NCBI RefSeq assembly: GCF_900141805.1
Contig: NZ_FQYN01000013.1
Location: 1-61,490, forward strand
Origin: Hymenobacter daecheongensis DSM 21074
Lineage (GTDB): Bacteria; Bacteroidota; Bacteroidia; Cytophagales; Hymenobacteraceae
Direction: 5' to 3'
DNA: 61,490 bases
Positions 1-7,134 of this stretch are shown one piece after another. The notes beneath the pieces are model-generated. The model saw only the letters and a list, made by a program, of their open reading frames with translations. It was not told where the DNA came from and searched no databases. Position 1 is the first letter of the stretch; the number at the start of each line of letters is the position of its first letter. The position numbers were made by a program, and so were the translations under genes.

Positions 1-236
1 AAAACCGCTTCCCACACGCCTTTTTGGGCCAGGCGACGGAAGCGACGACAGACGGAATTGGGCTTACCGAAACGCTCAGGCAGGTCCGCCCACGCGGCCC
101 CAGTGCGCAAGAGCCACACCACGGCGTTGAAAAACAAGCGGTTGTCGGCTGCTGTCACGCCGCAATCCGTGGTTTTGCCCGGCAGCAGCGGCGCGACCAA
201 CCCCCATTGCCGGTCCGTGATTTCATGACGATGCAT
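1..236 (-). CDS. IS5-family transposase, N-terminal part (cut by window edge)
   Basis: The minus strand opens with ATG at 234-236, preceded by a clear AAGGAG-type ribosome site, and reads MHRHEITDRQWGLVAPLLPG without a stop to base 1. The Q-W-x-L-x-x-L-L-P start and the later segment with RTGAAWADLPERFG are typical of the N-terminal DUF4096-type domain of IS5-family transposases. Only about 78 residues are visible, so the DDE catalytic residues lie outside the window and it cannot be said whether the element is intact. It differs from the decayed transposase near base 60,600. Confidence 0.85.
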   Translation of the reverse strand, partial: MHRHEITDRQWGLVAPLLPGKTTDCGVTAADNRLFFNAVVWLLRTGAAWADLPERFGKPNSVCRRFRRLAQKGVWEAV

Positions 237-280
237 CTTCTCCTTGTAGTTTACCGAAAGGTAATTGTCCTCACGCTCTA
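237..280. mobile_element. Probable terminal end of the IS5-family element
   Basis: Read on the minus strand, the DNA just before the transposase start begins AGAGCGTGAGGACAATTACC. This resembles an IS5-type terminal inverted repeat, and the bases next to it (CTAG at 278-281) fit the TNA-type target duplication of this family. The other end is outside the window, so the boundary at about 278 is an inference. Confidence 0.45.
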
Positions 281-306
281 GACTCGCTTTGGGAAAACGC
301 ATCGAC

Positions 307-360
307 AGTTGACACAAAAAGCGGCACCCGATTCGTCGGGTGCCGCTTTTTGTGTCAACT
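307..360. terminator. Perfect 25-bp hairpin terminator downstream of aspS
   Basis: Bases 307-331 and 336-360 are perfect inverted complements around a TTCG/CGAA tetraloop. The outer stem carries A5/T5 runs next to a GCGGCACCCGA core, so on either strand the GC stem is followed by a T run. It lies 15 bases after the aspS stop and separates aspS from the insertion element, which suggests a bidirectional intrinsic terminator. Confidence 0.8.
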
Positions 361-374
361 ATAAAACGTAGCGG

Positions 375-2141
375 CTACTTCTTCTCCGCCACCTTCGTCT
401 CAATGCTCAGCTCCTTGAGCTGAGCGCCGGAAATCACCGAGGGCGAGTCGATCATCACGTCGCGGCCGGAGTTGTTTTTGGGGAAGGCAATGAAGTCGCG
501 GATGGAATCGGCGCCGCCGAAGAGGCTGCAGAGGCGGTCGAAGCCGAAGGCGATGCCGCCGTGGGGCGGCGCGCCGTACTCGAAAGCATCGAGCAGGAAG
601 CCGAACTGGGCCTTGGCTTCCTCATCCGAAAAGCCCAGCAGCGAGAACATGCGGGCCTGCACGGCGCGGTCGTGGATGCGGATGGAGCCGCCGCCCACTT
701 CTACGCCGTTTATCACCATATCATAGGCATTGGCCCGCACCTGCCCGATGGTTTCGGGATTGTCGAGCAGGGCCATATCTTCGGGTTTAGGCGAGGTGAA
801 CGGGTGGTGCATGGCGAAGTAGCGGCCCTCCTCCTCGATGTATTCGAGCAGCGGAAAATCGACCACCCACAGCGGCGAAAAGTCGTTTTTATCGCGCAGG
901 CACAGGCGCTGGCCCATCTCCAGGCGTAGCTCCGACATGGCCTTGCGGGTTTTGTGAGCCGGGCCGGCCAGCACCAGCAGCAGGTCGCCGGGGTTGGCCC
1001 CCAGCGCCGCGCTCCACTTCTGCAGCTCTTCCGGCGAGTAGAACTTATCCACCGACGACTTCACGTTGCCGTCGGCATCCACGCGGGCGTAGACCAGGCC
1101 GGTAGCGCCCACTTGGGGCTTTTTCACGAACTCGGTTAGCTCGTCGAGCTGCTTGCGGGTGTAGTGGGCGCAGGTATGCGCGTTGATGCCCACTATCAGC
1201 TCGGCGTTGTCGAACACGGGGAAGCCCTGGCCTTTCACCACGTCGTTCAGCTCCACGAAGTGCATATCGAAGCGCGTGTCGGGCTTGTCGTTGCCGTAGA
1301 GGCGCATGGCATCGGCGTAGGTCATGCGGGGCAGCTTGCCGATGTCGAGGCCCTTCACCTCCTTAAACAGGTACTGCACCAGGCTCTCAAACGTGTTCAG
1401 GATGTCTTCCTGCTCCACGAAGGCCATTTCGCAGTCGATCTGGGTGAACTCGGGCTGGCGGTCGGCGCGCAGGTCCTCGTCGCGGAAACACTTCACGATC
1501 TGGAAGTAGCGGTCGAAGCCCGACACCATCAGCAGCTGCTTGAACGTCTGGGGCGACTGCGGCAGGGCATAAAACTCGCCGGGGTTCATGCGCGAGGGCA
1601 CCACAAAGTCCCGGGCACCTTCGGGCGTGCTCTTGATGAGCACCGGGGTTTCGACTTCGATAAACTGCTGGCCATCCAGAAAGCGGCGCACGGCCTGGGC
1701 CATCTGGTGGCGCAGCATCAGATTCTGGCGCACGGGGTTGCGGCGCAGGTCGAGGTAGCGGTACTTCATCCGCAGGTCGTCGCCGCCGTCGGTTTCGTCT
1801 TCAATCAGGAAGGGCGGCAGCTTGGCCGGGTTGAGCACAGTGAGCTTTTCGACCCGGATTTCGATGTCGCCGGTGGGCAGCTTGTCGTTTTTGGAGTAGC
1901 GCTCGGCTACCTGGCCAGTCACGGAGAGCACGAATTCGCGGCCCAGGTGGCGGGCCTGCTCGCGCACTTCGGCGCTTTCCACGCCTTCTTCGAGGGCCAG
2001 CTGGGTGAGGCCGTACCGGTCGCGCAGCACAATCCAGGAGATGCCGCCCGCGTCGCGGGTGCGCTGCACCCAGCCGGTGAGCGTGACGGTTTGGCCAACG
2101 TGGTCGAGGCGAAGTTCGCCGCAGGTGTGGGTACGAAGCAT
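375..2141 (-). CDS. aspS: Aspartate--tRNA ligase
   Basis: Class II aminoacyl-tRNA synthetase that charges tRNA-Asp in the cytoplasm. The 588 residues match the usual bacterial length. The N-terminal OB-fold anticodon-binding domain covers about 1-110. Motif 2 is visible as FRDEDLRADRQPEF at 219-232, and motif 3 as GIAFGFDRL near 529-537. The bacterial GAD insertion lies between them at roughly 290-420. The ATG at 2139-2141 begins MLRTHTCGEL, the usual start for the family. A TATCTTTG box lies 38 bases upstream. A strong terminator follows, so the gene is probably monocistronic. Confidence 0.97.
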   Translation of the reverse strand: MLRTHTCGELRLDHVGQTVTLTGWVQRTRDAGGISWIVLRDRYGLTQLALEEGVESAEVREQARHLGREFVLSVTGQVAERYSKNDKLPTGDIEIRVEKLTVLNPAKLPPFLIEDETDGGDDLRMKYRYLDLRRNPVRQNLMLRHQMAQAVRRFLDGQQFIEVETPVLIKSTPEGARDFVVPSRMNPGEFYALPQSPQTFKQLLMVSGFDRYFQIVKCFRDEDLRADRQPEFTQIDCEMAFVEQEDILNTFESLVQYLFKEVKGLDIGKLPRMTYADAMRLYGNDKPDTRFDMHFVELNDVVKGQGFPVFDNAELIVGINAHTCAHYTRKQLDELTEFVKKPQVGATGLVYARVDADGNVKSSVDKFYSPEELQKWSAALGANPGDLLLVLAGPAHKTRKAMSELRLEMGQRLCLRDKNDFSPLWVVDFPLLEYIEEEGRYFAMHHPFTSPKPEDMALLDNPETIGQVRANAYDMVINGVEVGGGSIRIHDRAVQARMFSLLGFSDEEAKAQFGFLLDAFEYGAPPHGGIAFGFDRLCSLFGGADSIRDFIAFPKNNSGRDVMIDSPSVISGAQLKELSIETKVAEKK

Positions 2142-2179
2142 AAGCGGAGGTAGTCAGGGGAAGAGGCCGGGGCCGGCCG

Positions 2180-2187
2180 CAAAGATA
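2180..2187 (-). promoter_or_regulatory. Putative Bacteroidota -7 box for aspS (TATCTTTG)
   Basis: On the minus strand this reads TATCTTTG, a perfect TAnnTTTG -7 element of Bacteroidota primary sigma promoters, 38 bases before the aspS start. No good TTTG -33 box is seen at the expected spacing. Confidence 0.4.
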
Positions 2188-2405
2188 GGATTCATGGGCG
2201 GCCGCACCACACGCGCCGGGCGCGGGGGCCAAAATCGGCGGGGGAAGCGCCGGTTTCGGGCGTTTATTTGGCGGCGCGGCCAACTGCCGTCGCGCCAACT
2301 GCGTAGCTCAGACGCGCGGCCGGGCCAGCGGCCAACTTTGGCCCGGATTCTGCAATGCGCCTCCCCGACCCTGCTTTTTCGCCTTCTTTCTCCCTTCTTT
2401 TGCAT

Positions 2406-2873
2406 ATGAAACGTACCGCTCTCCTCGCCGCCGCCGCGCTGCTGACCTTCGCCACCGCCCAGGCGCAAACCACGCCGACCAAGGTCAAAACCAAATCGAA
2501 ATCGGAGGCCACGGGCACCACGGTGAAAACCAAAACGGACGTAAATGCCGAGCCCGTCACGCTCAACGGTCCCATCAAGCGGGTAGAAACCCTGTCGGGC
2601 ATCGACGTATTTCCGGACCCTAACTCGGGCACCATCTTCCTGAGCTTCACCCAGCAGTTTACCAAGCCCGGCACGCTGGTGATGACGGACTACAAAAACA
2701 AGGCGATTTACAGCACCGCCCTCGACCCGGCCAACAACACCGGCCAGCCCGTGGATCTGGGCCGCATTCCGGCCGGCACGTATATGGTAGAGGCCAAAAC
2801 CGGCAATTACGTGTACTGGAAGAAGGTGCGCATCAAGTACCCTTCGGCCCCGGTATCGCGCAAGCGCCGCTAG
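2406..2873 (+). CDS. Small secreted protein resembling a stand-alone T9SS sorting domain
   Basis: A 155-residue protein starting at ATG 2406 with a signal peptide (MKRTALLAAAALLTFATAQAQ). A Lys/Thr-rich stretch at about 22-45 follows, then one beta-rich domain. That domain resembles the type A C-terminal sorting domain of type IX cargo: a VFPDPNSGT element where VYPNPxxG is usual, an IPAGTYMVEAKTG element, and a closing KKVRIKYP. The match is by eye. Unusually there is almost no cargo in front of it. It could instead be a short periplasmic protein of the same fold. An earlier in-frame start at 2355 would bury the signal peptide and was rejected. Confidence 0.65.
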   Translation: MKRTALLAAAALLTFATAQAQTTPTKVKTKSKSEATGTTVKTKTDVNAEPVTLNGPIKRVETLSGIDVFPDPNSGTIFLSFTQQFTKPGTLVMTDYKNKAIYSTALDPANNTGQPVDLGRIPAGTYMVEAKTGNYVYWKKVRIKYPSAPVSRKRR

Positions 2874-2898
2874 CGCAGGCCCATTTTCAGCCTTTCTC

Positions 2899-2927
2899 AC
2901 CTCCGAAATCCTTCTGGTTTCGGAGGT
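2899..2927 (+). terminator. Intrinsic terminator after the small secreted protein
   Basis: A perfect 10-bp stem, ACCTCCGAAA with TTTCGGAGGT, has a 9-base loop and is followed by TTTTTG. It lies 26 bases after the stop at 2873. Confidence 0.8.
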
Positions 2928-2998
2928 TTTTGTTTGGGGCCCGCGCCGGCCTGGGCGGCCGGGCGTTGGGCCGCTATTAGTACCTTGCCCCCGCAACT

Positions 2999-3562
2999 AT
3001 GAAAACCAACCCGCTCCTTTTGCGCCTCGCCGCCCTGCTGCTGGTGCTCACGCTGGCCGCGTTCAGCAGCCCTAAGCTCACCAAAACCACTATCACCAAA
3101 AACCTGGCGGTGGGCGTGCCCCGCGGCTTTGTGCCCCTGCCCGATGATGGCATTGCGGCCAAATACCCCGCCGCTCGCCGCCCGCTGGCCGTGTTCACCG
3201 ACCCCAGCGGCCGCATCGACTTCAGCGTGGCCCAGAAGCCGACCACTTTTAATGACCGCGACTACGGCCTGCTGCTGAAAATCTACAAGGCCAGCATTCA
3301 GAATATGTACTCCAAGGTGCAGTTTCTGGGCGAAGACATCCGCACCATCAATAAGCGCGACTTCATCATGCTAGAGTTCGTCTCGACGGTAAATGACACG
3401 CGGCGCGGCAGCAACTTGGCCCCCATCCGCAAGTACCAGCTGGTGCAGTATGCCATCCAGGGCGACCAGCTGTTCGTGTTCACCTTCGATGCCCCCGCCG
3501 ACGAGCAGGCCCAGTGGCAACCCACCGCCCAAGCCGTGATGAAAAGCATTATGATGAAATGA
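2999..3562 (+). CDS. Secreted protein of unknown function (possible PsbP/DcrB-like fold)
   Basis: A 187-residue protein with an N-terminal signal peptide (MKTNPLLLRLAALLLVLTLAAFSS). The mature part contains VPRGFVPLPDDG, a central IDFSVAQKPTTFND segment, and a C-terminal stretch ending FTFDAPADEQAQWQPTAQAV. A late W-x-P-x-A-x-x-V-M-x-S motif after a hydrophobic strand is reminiscent of small periplasmic PsbP/DcrB-like proteins, but that link is weak inference. A TACCTTG element about 20 bases upstream could be a weak -7 box. I do not recognise the gene. Confidence 0.75.
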   Translation: MKTNPLLLRLAALLLVLTLAAFSSPKLTKTTITKNLAVGVPRGFVPLPDDGIAAKYPAARRPLAVFTDPSGRIDFSVAQKPTTFNDRDYGLLLKIYKASIQNMYSKVQFLGEDIRTINKRDFIMLEFVSTVNDTRRGSNLAPIRKYQLVQYAIQGDQLFVFTFDAPADEQAQWQPTAQAVMKSIMMK

Positions 3563-3563
3563 T

Positions 3564-3708
3564 TCTGATGTGCTGATTTTTTGATGTGCTGATGTGCTGA
3601 TTGTTAGTTTTCAAAACCTGCTTACCTGCCTCTGTCAGCACATTCAGCAAATCAGCACACTAACACATTCAACCACATCAGCACATTAAAAAATCAGCAC
3701 ATCAACCC
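3564..3708. repeat. Inverted array of TGATGTGC words
   Basis: Left arm 3564-3602 consists of TGATGTGC/TGATTTTT-type words. The right arm 3634-3708 holds the complementary words (CAGCACAT, AATCAGCAC). A roughly 30-base unrelated loop separates them. The array fills the gap between the secreted-protein gene and tadA and ends at the tadA start codon. The same word recurs at 38649-38766 and 39010-39125. Confidence 0.85.
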
Positions 3709-4155
3709 ATGACCCTTTCCCTCTACTCCGACGAGCACTATATGCGGGAGGCGCTGAAGCAGGCGCGGTATGCGCTGGCGGAGGACGAAATTCCAATTGG
3801 GGCGGTGGTCGTGATGGATAAGCAGATCATTGCCCGCGCCTACAACCAGACCGAAAAGCTGCGCGACGTGACGGCCCACGCCGAGATGCTGGCCCTCACG
3901 GCGGCGGCTAACTTCGTGGGCAACAAGTACCTGGCCGACTGCACGCTCTACGTGACGGTGGAGCCCTGCGTGATGTGCGCGGGGGCCAGCTTCTGGGCCC
4001 AGGTGCAGCGCGTGGTGTATGGCGCCGCCGAGGAAAAACGCGGTTTCCGCCGCTACGGCAATCTTTTGCACCCGCGCACCGAGCTGGTCACGGGCATTTT
4101 GCCGGGCGAGTGCGCCGAGCTGATGCAGCAGTTCTTCCTGCGAAAGCGGAAATAA
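3709..4155 (+). CDS. tadA: tRNA-specific adenosine deaminase
   Basis: Converts the wobble adenosine of tRNA-Arg(ACG) to inosine. The 148 residues form a single cytidine/deoxycytidylate deaminase domain. The zinc-site and catalytic motif HAE is at 57-59 and PCVMC at 86-90, giving one His and two Cys ligands plus the catalytic Glu. The FRRYGN segment after the core is as expected for TadA. The start ATG directly abuts a word-repeat array, so no normal leader is visible. sodA follows on the same strand but has its own promoter-like box. Confidence 0.95.
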   Translation: MTLSLYSDEHYMREALKQARYALAEDEIPIGAVVVMDKQIIARAYNQTEKLRDVTAHAEMLALTAAANFVGNKYLADCTLYVTVEPCVMCAGASFWAQVQRVVYGAAEEKRGFRRYGNLLHPRTELVTGILPGECAELMQQFFLRKRK

Positions 4156-4157
4156 TC

Positions 4158-4165
4158 TACTTTTG
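4158..4165 (+). promoter_or_regulatory. Putative -7 box for sodA (TACTTTTG)
   Basis: TACTTTTG fits TAnnTTTG and lies right after the tadA stop, about 100 bases before the sodA start. A transcript starting a few bases downstream would begin in the GC-rich hairpin at 4171-4208. No clear TTTG -33 box is present. Confidence 0.4.
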
Positions 4166-4170
4166 AGCGG

Positions 4171-4208
4171 CCCCGCGCCGGTGTGTGTAACCATGCACCG
4201 GCGCGGGG
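4171..4208. other. GC-rich hairpin in the tadA-sodA gap
   Basis: Bases 4171-4183 and 4196-4208 form a perfect 13-bp stem (CCCCGCGCCGGTG with CACCGGCGCGGGG) around a 12-base loop. No T run follows, so a simple terminator is less likely than a 5' leader stem-loop of the sodA transcript. It could still end tadA transcription. Confidence 0.6.
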
Positions 4209-4265
4209 AGTTAGTACCTGAGTACTCACCCGTTTCCCTTTTCTTCCACTCCAATTCCCCAAGCT

Positions 4266-4874
4266 ATGGCTTTCGAACTCCCAAAACTGCCCTACGATTA
4301 CAGCGCCCTGGAGCCGCAGATTGATGCCCAGACGATGGAAATCCACCACGGCAAGCACCACCAGGCCTACGTTACGAACCTGAACAACGCCATTGCCGGC
4401 ACCGATATGGAAGGCAAGAGCCTGGAAGAGCTGCTGCACAACATTGCGGCTGCTCCGGCTGCAGTGCGCAACAACGGCGGCGGCCACTGGAACCACTCCC
4501 TGTTCTGGACCATCCTCGGCCCCAACGGCGGCGGTGAGCCCACCGGAGCCGTGGGCGAAGCCATCACCAAGTCGTTCGGCTCCTACGAGAAATTCAAGGA
4601 AGAATTCACCAAAGCCGCCACCACGCGCTTCGGCTCGGGCTGGGCGTGGCTCTGCAAGCAGGCCGATGGCTCGATGCAGATCTGCTCGACGGCCAACCAG
4701 GACAACCCGCTGATGCCCGACACGGGCTGCAAAGGCATTCCGGTGCTGGGCCTCGACGTGTGGGAGCACGCCTACTACCTCAAATATCAGAACCGCCGCC
4801 CCGACTACATCGCGGCCTTCTACAACCTGATCAACTGGGACGAAGTAAACCGCCGCTTCAGCGAAACGAAGTAG
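4266..4874 (+). CDS. sodA: Superoxide dismutase (Mn/Fe family, Mn-type signature)
   Basis: Removes superoxide in the cytoplasm. The 202 residues match the family. Metal ligands can be placed at His27, His77 (in GGHWNHSLFW), Asp164 and His168 (in DVWEHAYY). Gln145 in the STANQDNPLM segment is the second-sphere glutamine position typical of Mn-dependent enzymes. FeSODs use a Gln near position 70 instead, so Mn or cambialistic use is favoured. It has its own promoter-like box and a strong terminator, so it is probably expressed alone. Confidence 0.96.
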   Translation: MAFELPKLPYDYSALEPQIDAQTMEIHHGKHHQAYVTNLNNAIAGTDMEGKSLEELLHNIAAAPAAVRNNGGGHWNHSLFWTILGPNGGGEPTGAVGEAITKSFGSYEKFKEEFTKAATTRFGSGWAWLCKQADGSMQICSTANQDNPLMPDTGCKGIPVLGLDVWEHAYYLKYQNRRPDYIAAFYNLINWDEVNRRFSETK

Positions 4875-4895
4875 CAGCAGCTATTTTTCCAGTAA

Positions 4896-4929
4896 AAAAA
4901 GCCCGCTCCGGTTCCGGAGCGGGCTTTTT
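4896..4929. terminator. Bidirectional terminator between sodA and the winged-helix gene
   Basis: A 15-bp stem with core GCCCGCTCCG/CGGAGCGGGC and a GTTC loop, flanked by A7 and T5 runs, lies 21 bases after sodA. It also serves the convergent regulator gene ending at 4951. Confidence 0.85.
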
Positions 4930-4950
4930 GTTTGCGCCTTGCAGGCAGGT

Positions 4951-5256
4951 TCAGGCCGAGCCGGGCGGCTTGAGGTATCGCTGCAGCGCCTGCACGTACG
5001 TCTCGAAAGCGGTGACGCCCTGCGGGGTGATGGCGCAGCGGGTGAGCGGGTAGCTGCCGTTCATCTCGCGCGTCAGGGTCAGGTAGCCGGCGTCTTTGAG
5101 CTTGCCCAGCTGCACGCTCAGGTTGCCGGCGGTGGCGCCGGTTTTCTCCTTCAGAAACGTGAATTCGGCCTCACGCACACTCAGCAGCAGCGACATCACC
5201 GCTAGGCGCAGCTGGGAGTGCAGCAGCGGGTCGAGTTCCTCAAACGGCGCGGCCAC
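4951..5256 (-). CDS. Winged-helix transcriptional regulator (HTH_34/MarR-ArsR-like)
   Basis: A 101-residue single-domain DNA-binding protein. The pattern is recognisable: DPLLHSQLRLAVMSLL, then EAEFTFLKEKTGATAGNLSVQLGKLKDAGYL (cited in part; the recognition helix lies around ATAGNLSVQLGKL), then a wing with LTREMNGSYPLTRCAITPQG. Proteins of this type often repress a small membrane-protein gene beside them. The start is GTG at 5254-5256 and overlaps the end of the membrane-protein gene by 17 bases, so translational coupling is likely. Confidence 0.88.
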   Translation of the reverse strand: MAAPFEELDPLLHSQLRLAVMSLLLSVREAEFTFLKEKTGATAGNLSVQLGKLKDAGYLTLTREMNGSYPLTRCAITPQGVTAFETYVQALQRYLKPPGSA

Positions 5257-5830
5257 GGCGGAAGCGAGCTTTGAGCAGATGCCCGGGAATGATGTAGCTC
5301 ACCAGCACGGCGGCCGCTACCAGCAGCAGCTGCGTCGGAAACGGCACCAGGAAAGCCGCCGTGGCCAGCAGCCAGCACGCTGCCCCGCCATACACCAGCG
5401 GCCGAAACCGCAGCGCCCCGCCGCTCACAAACGTGCCCAGGCCATACAGCGCAATCAGCAGCGGGTAGGCCTGCTGCCAGCCGTAGCGCATGCCCACGCC
5501 CAGCACAATGATCAGCAGCACGCTGAAGCCGATCCATAGAAAGCTCATGAAGTCGCTGAGCGGGGTGCGGGCCGTGCGGCGCTTTTCCTGCCGGTAGTGG
5601 TAGATGCCCGACACCACGCCGCCCAGCGGCATCAGCGCCCAGGGCAGCCAGGGCTTGTCGAAGTGAGCGAGCAGCAGCATGTAGTGGGCCAGGCTGGCTA
5701 CCATCACCAGCCAGCCCCAGAACAGCAGATCGAAGGAATTGTCGCTCAGGTCTTCTTTGGCGGCCTGAATCATCTGCTGGATGATAAGCAGGCTTTCGGG
5801 GCCGGTAAGCGGTTTTTCGGTGGTTTCCAT
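5240..5830 (-). CDS. Polytopic membrane protein, paralogue of the 6160-6726 gene
   Basis: A 196-residue protein starting METTEKPLTGPESL (ATG at 5828-5830). An N-terminal soluble stretch of about 35 residues precedes four to five hydrophobic segments: WGWLVMVASLAHYMLLL, WIGFSVLLIIVLGVGM, YPLLIALYGLGTFVSGG, GAACWLLATAAFLVPF and LLLVAAAVLVSYIIPG. It shares the pattern GTFVSGG...RPLVYGGAACWLLATAAF...PG with the gene upstream, so the two arose by duplication. It sits with and just before the winged-helix regulator. The function is unknown; membrane-stress sensing is only a guess. Confidence 0.8.
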   Translation of the reverse strand: METTEKPLTGPESLLIIQQMIQAAKEDLSDNSFDLLFWGWLVMVASLAHYMLLLAHFDKPWLPWALMPLGGVVSGIYHYRQEKRRTARTPLSDFMSFLWIGFSVLLIIVLGVGMRYGWQQAYPLLIALYGLGTFVSGGALRFRPLVYGGAACWLLATAAFLVPFPTQLLLVAAAVLVSYIIPGHLLKARFRRGRAV

Positions 5831-5864
5831 GAAGGGAAGGAAAGAAGTATGAAGCGCGGTTGGC

Positions 5865-6116
5865 TTACAGGGAGGAAGTGAAAAACAGGTCAAAAAACGG
5901 ATTGCAGCGCATTTCGGCGGCCGACAGCTGCGGGGCCGGCACCACGGCCAGAGCCGTCGGCTGCGGGCGCGGTGCGGTAGTGCCGGCTTCTGCAGCCCGG
6001 CCCCGCACTAGCGCGGCGGCTGCTTCCAGCCACGCCCCGCCCAGGCCGTGGCGCAGCCAGCCACTTAACGCAGGCGTATCAGCAGAGCTTGGCGAAGGAT
6101 TCGGGAAAGCTTTCAT
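5865..6116 (-). CDS. Small hypothetical protein between the two membrane paralogues
   Basis: An 83-residue frame from ATG 6114-6116 (MKAFPNPSPSSADTPAL...) to the stop at 5865-5867, filling the gap between the two paralogous membrane genes on the same strand. It contains LSGWLRHGLGGAWLEAAAAL and ends NPFFDLFFTSSL. No family is recognised and the composition is GC-biased, so it may be a chance frame. Gene order and spacing make it plausible as an operon member. Confidence 0.4.
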   Translation of the reverse strand: MKAFPNPSPSSADTPALSGWLRHGLGGAWLEAAAALVRGRAAEAGTTAPRPQPTALAVVPAPQLSAAEMRCNPFFDLFFTSSL

Positions 6117-6159
6117 GACGACAAACCAAAGGAAAAAGAAAGGACCGAAAGCAGGCCGC

Positions 6160-6726
6160 CTACGCCCGAGTGGCGGCGCGCAGCACAGCGCCGGGCAGCA
6201 GCAGCGCGGCAGCGGCACCGGCCGCCAGCAGCAGCATTTGGTCGGCGGGGGCGGGCAGGCGCAGGGCCATCGTGGCGAAAACCCAGGCGGCAGCCCCGCC
6301 AAAAATCAGGGTGCGGCGCTGTAGAATGCCACCGGCCACGAAGGTGCGCGTGCCCATGGCAAACAGAAGCAGCGGCAGCACTGTGGCCCAGCCCAGGCGC
6401 GGCACCAGCGCCGGCAACACGGCCAGCAGCACCCAAGTGGCCAGGCGCAGCAGCCGCACGGCCTCGCCCTGCCCCGAGCGCAGCTCCTGCCGCAGCCCCC
6501 GGTAGAAGTGAAACCCAAACGCCGCCAGTCCGGCTCCGGCCACGGCCACCCGGAAAGACAAACCCTCCAACTCCGGCGCTACGGCCTGCACGATGGCCGC
6601 CGTGCCCACGGCCGTGCCCCACAGCAGATAGTCGGTGGCATTAGTGGCCAGTTCCTGCGGCGTGATGGCCAGCGGATGGTCGGCGGCAGAAAGCTGGGCG
6701 GGCGAGAAAGTGGCGGGGGTTTGCAT
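6160..6726 (-). CDS. Polytopic membrane protein, first gene of the winged-helix operon
   Basis: A 188-residue protein from ATG 6724-6726 (MQTPATFSPAQLSAAD). A soluble N-terminus is followed by four to five hydrophobic segments, including TDYLLWGTAVGTAAIVQAV and LLAAGAAAALLLPGAVL. It is a diverged copy of the 5240-5830 protein: both contain GTRTFVAGG/GTFVSGG, then an LIFGGAAAWVFATMAL-type helix, then a final helix ending LPGAVL/IPGHLL. The best promoter in the window (TTTG-N20-TATGTTTG) lies 43 bases upstream, which supports a four-gene operon ending with the regulator. Confidence 0.78.
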   Translation of the reverse strand: MQTPATFSPAQLSAADHPLAITPQELATNATDYLLWGTAVGTAAIVQAVAPELEGLSFRVAVAGAGLAAFGFHFYRGLRQELRSGQGEAVRLLRLATWVLLAVLPALVPRLGWATVLPLLLFAMGTRTFVAGGILQRRTLIFGGAAAWVFATMALRLPAPADQMLLLAAGAAAALLLPGAVLRAATRA

Positions 6727-6768
6727 GGCGAAAAACAGTTGGGGTTGTGGATGACTGCTTGAACGATA

Positions 6769-6800
6769 CAAACATAAACCACTTTACATTATAAACCAAA
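6769..6800 (-). promoter_or_regulatory. Consensus Bacteroidota promoter (TTTG-N20-TATGTTTG)
   Basis: On the minus strand, TTTG at 6800-6797 is followed after 20 bases by TATGTTTG at 6776-6769. Both boxes and the spacing match the Bacteroidota consensus (TTTG, 19-21 bases, TAnnTTTG). It drives toward the membrane-protein/winged-helix operon. The flanking DNA is AT-rich against a GC-rich background. Confidence 0.7.
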
Positions 6801-7134
6801 CTATTCGGCAAACTTTATTTATAACCCCACGGCTCGCCCGAAAAAGGCCCGTAGCAGCGTTTCCGATTTTAGTTATCTTTGGCATTCCGGCCCTCATCAC
6901 CGGAGTTGTGATTTGCCTTTTGCAGCTTTCTATGAACTGATTTACCGGACTGCCGGGCTGGTCCTGGCCTCCCTCCTTCCGCCGGGGGCGCGGCCACCTG
7001 GTGGCCCGACCGGCTCCCTGGCAGCTTCCCCGACTTGCCCGATTTCTCTTCCGCCAACTTCGCCTTCCCAAGGTAATCCGGCTCTCTCTTCAAACCCGGA
7101 TTTCCTTTTTCCCACCCAACTCAACCTACCCTGC
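6777..7134. other. Intergenic region with divergent promoters and a long nupG-type leader
   Basis: This gap separates the minus-strand membrane operon from the plus-strand transporter. The left 70 bases are AT-rich and hold the divergent promoters. From 6882 to 7134 lies an approximately 250-base untranslated leader of the transporter gene, pyrimidine-rich, with a perfect GGCCACC-T-GGTGGCC hairpin at 6992-7006. An in-frame upstream extension of the transporter to 6913 exists, but it would add a Pro/Ser-rich tail unlike the family. Confidence 0.5.
6874..6881 (+). promoter_or_regulatory. Putative -7 box for the transporter gene (TATCTTTG)
   Basis: TATCTTTG is a perfect TAnnTTTG element in the AT-rich divergent region, 253 bases before the chosen ATG. 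No clear -33 TTTG is seen. If it is used, the transcript has an unusually long leader. Confidence 0.4.

Noticed and set aside
1164..2153. 329-residue open frame antisense to aspS
   Set aside because: aspS is unambiguous on the minus strand; the antisense frame has no motif or ribosome site.
3564..3708. CRISPR array
   Set aside because: The repeated units are 7-9 bp words in direct contact, then inverted. There are no uniform 24-40 bp repeats, no spacers and no cas genes.
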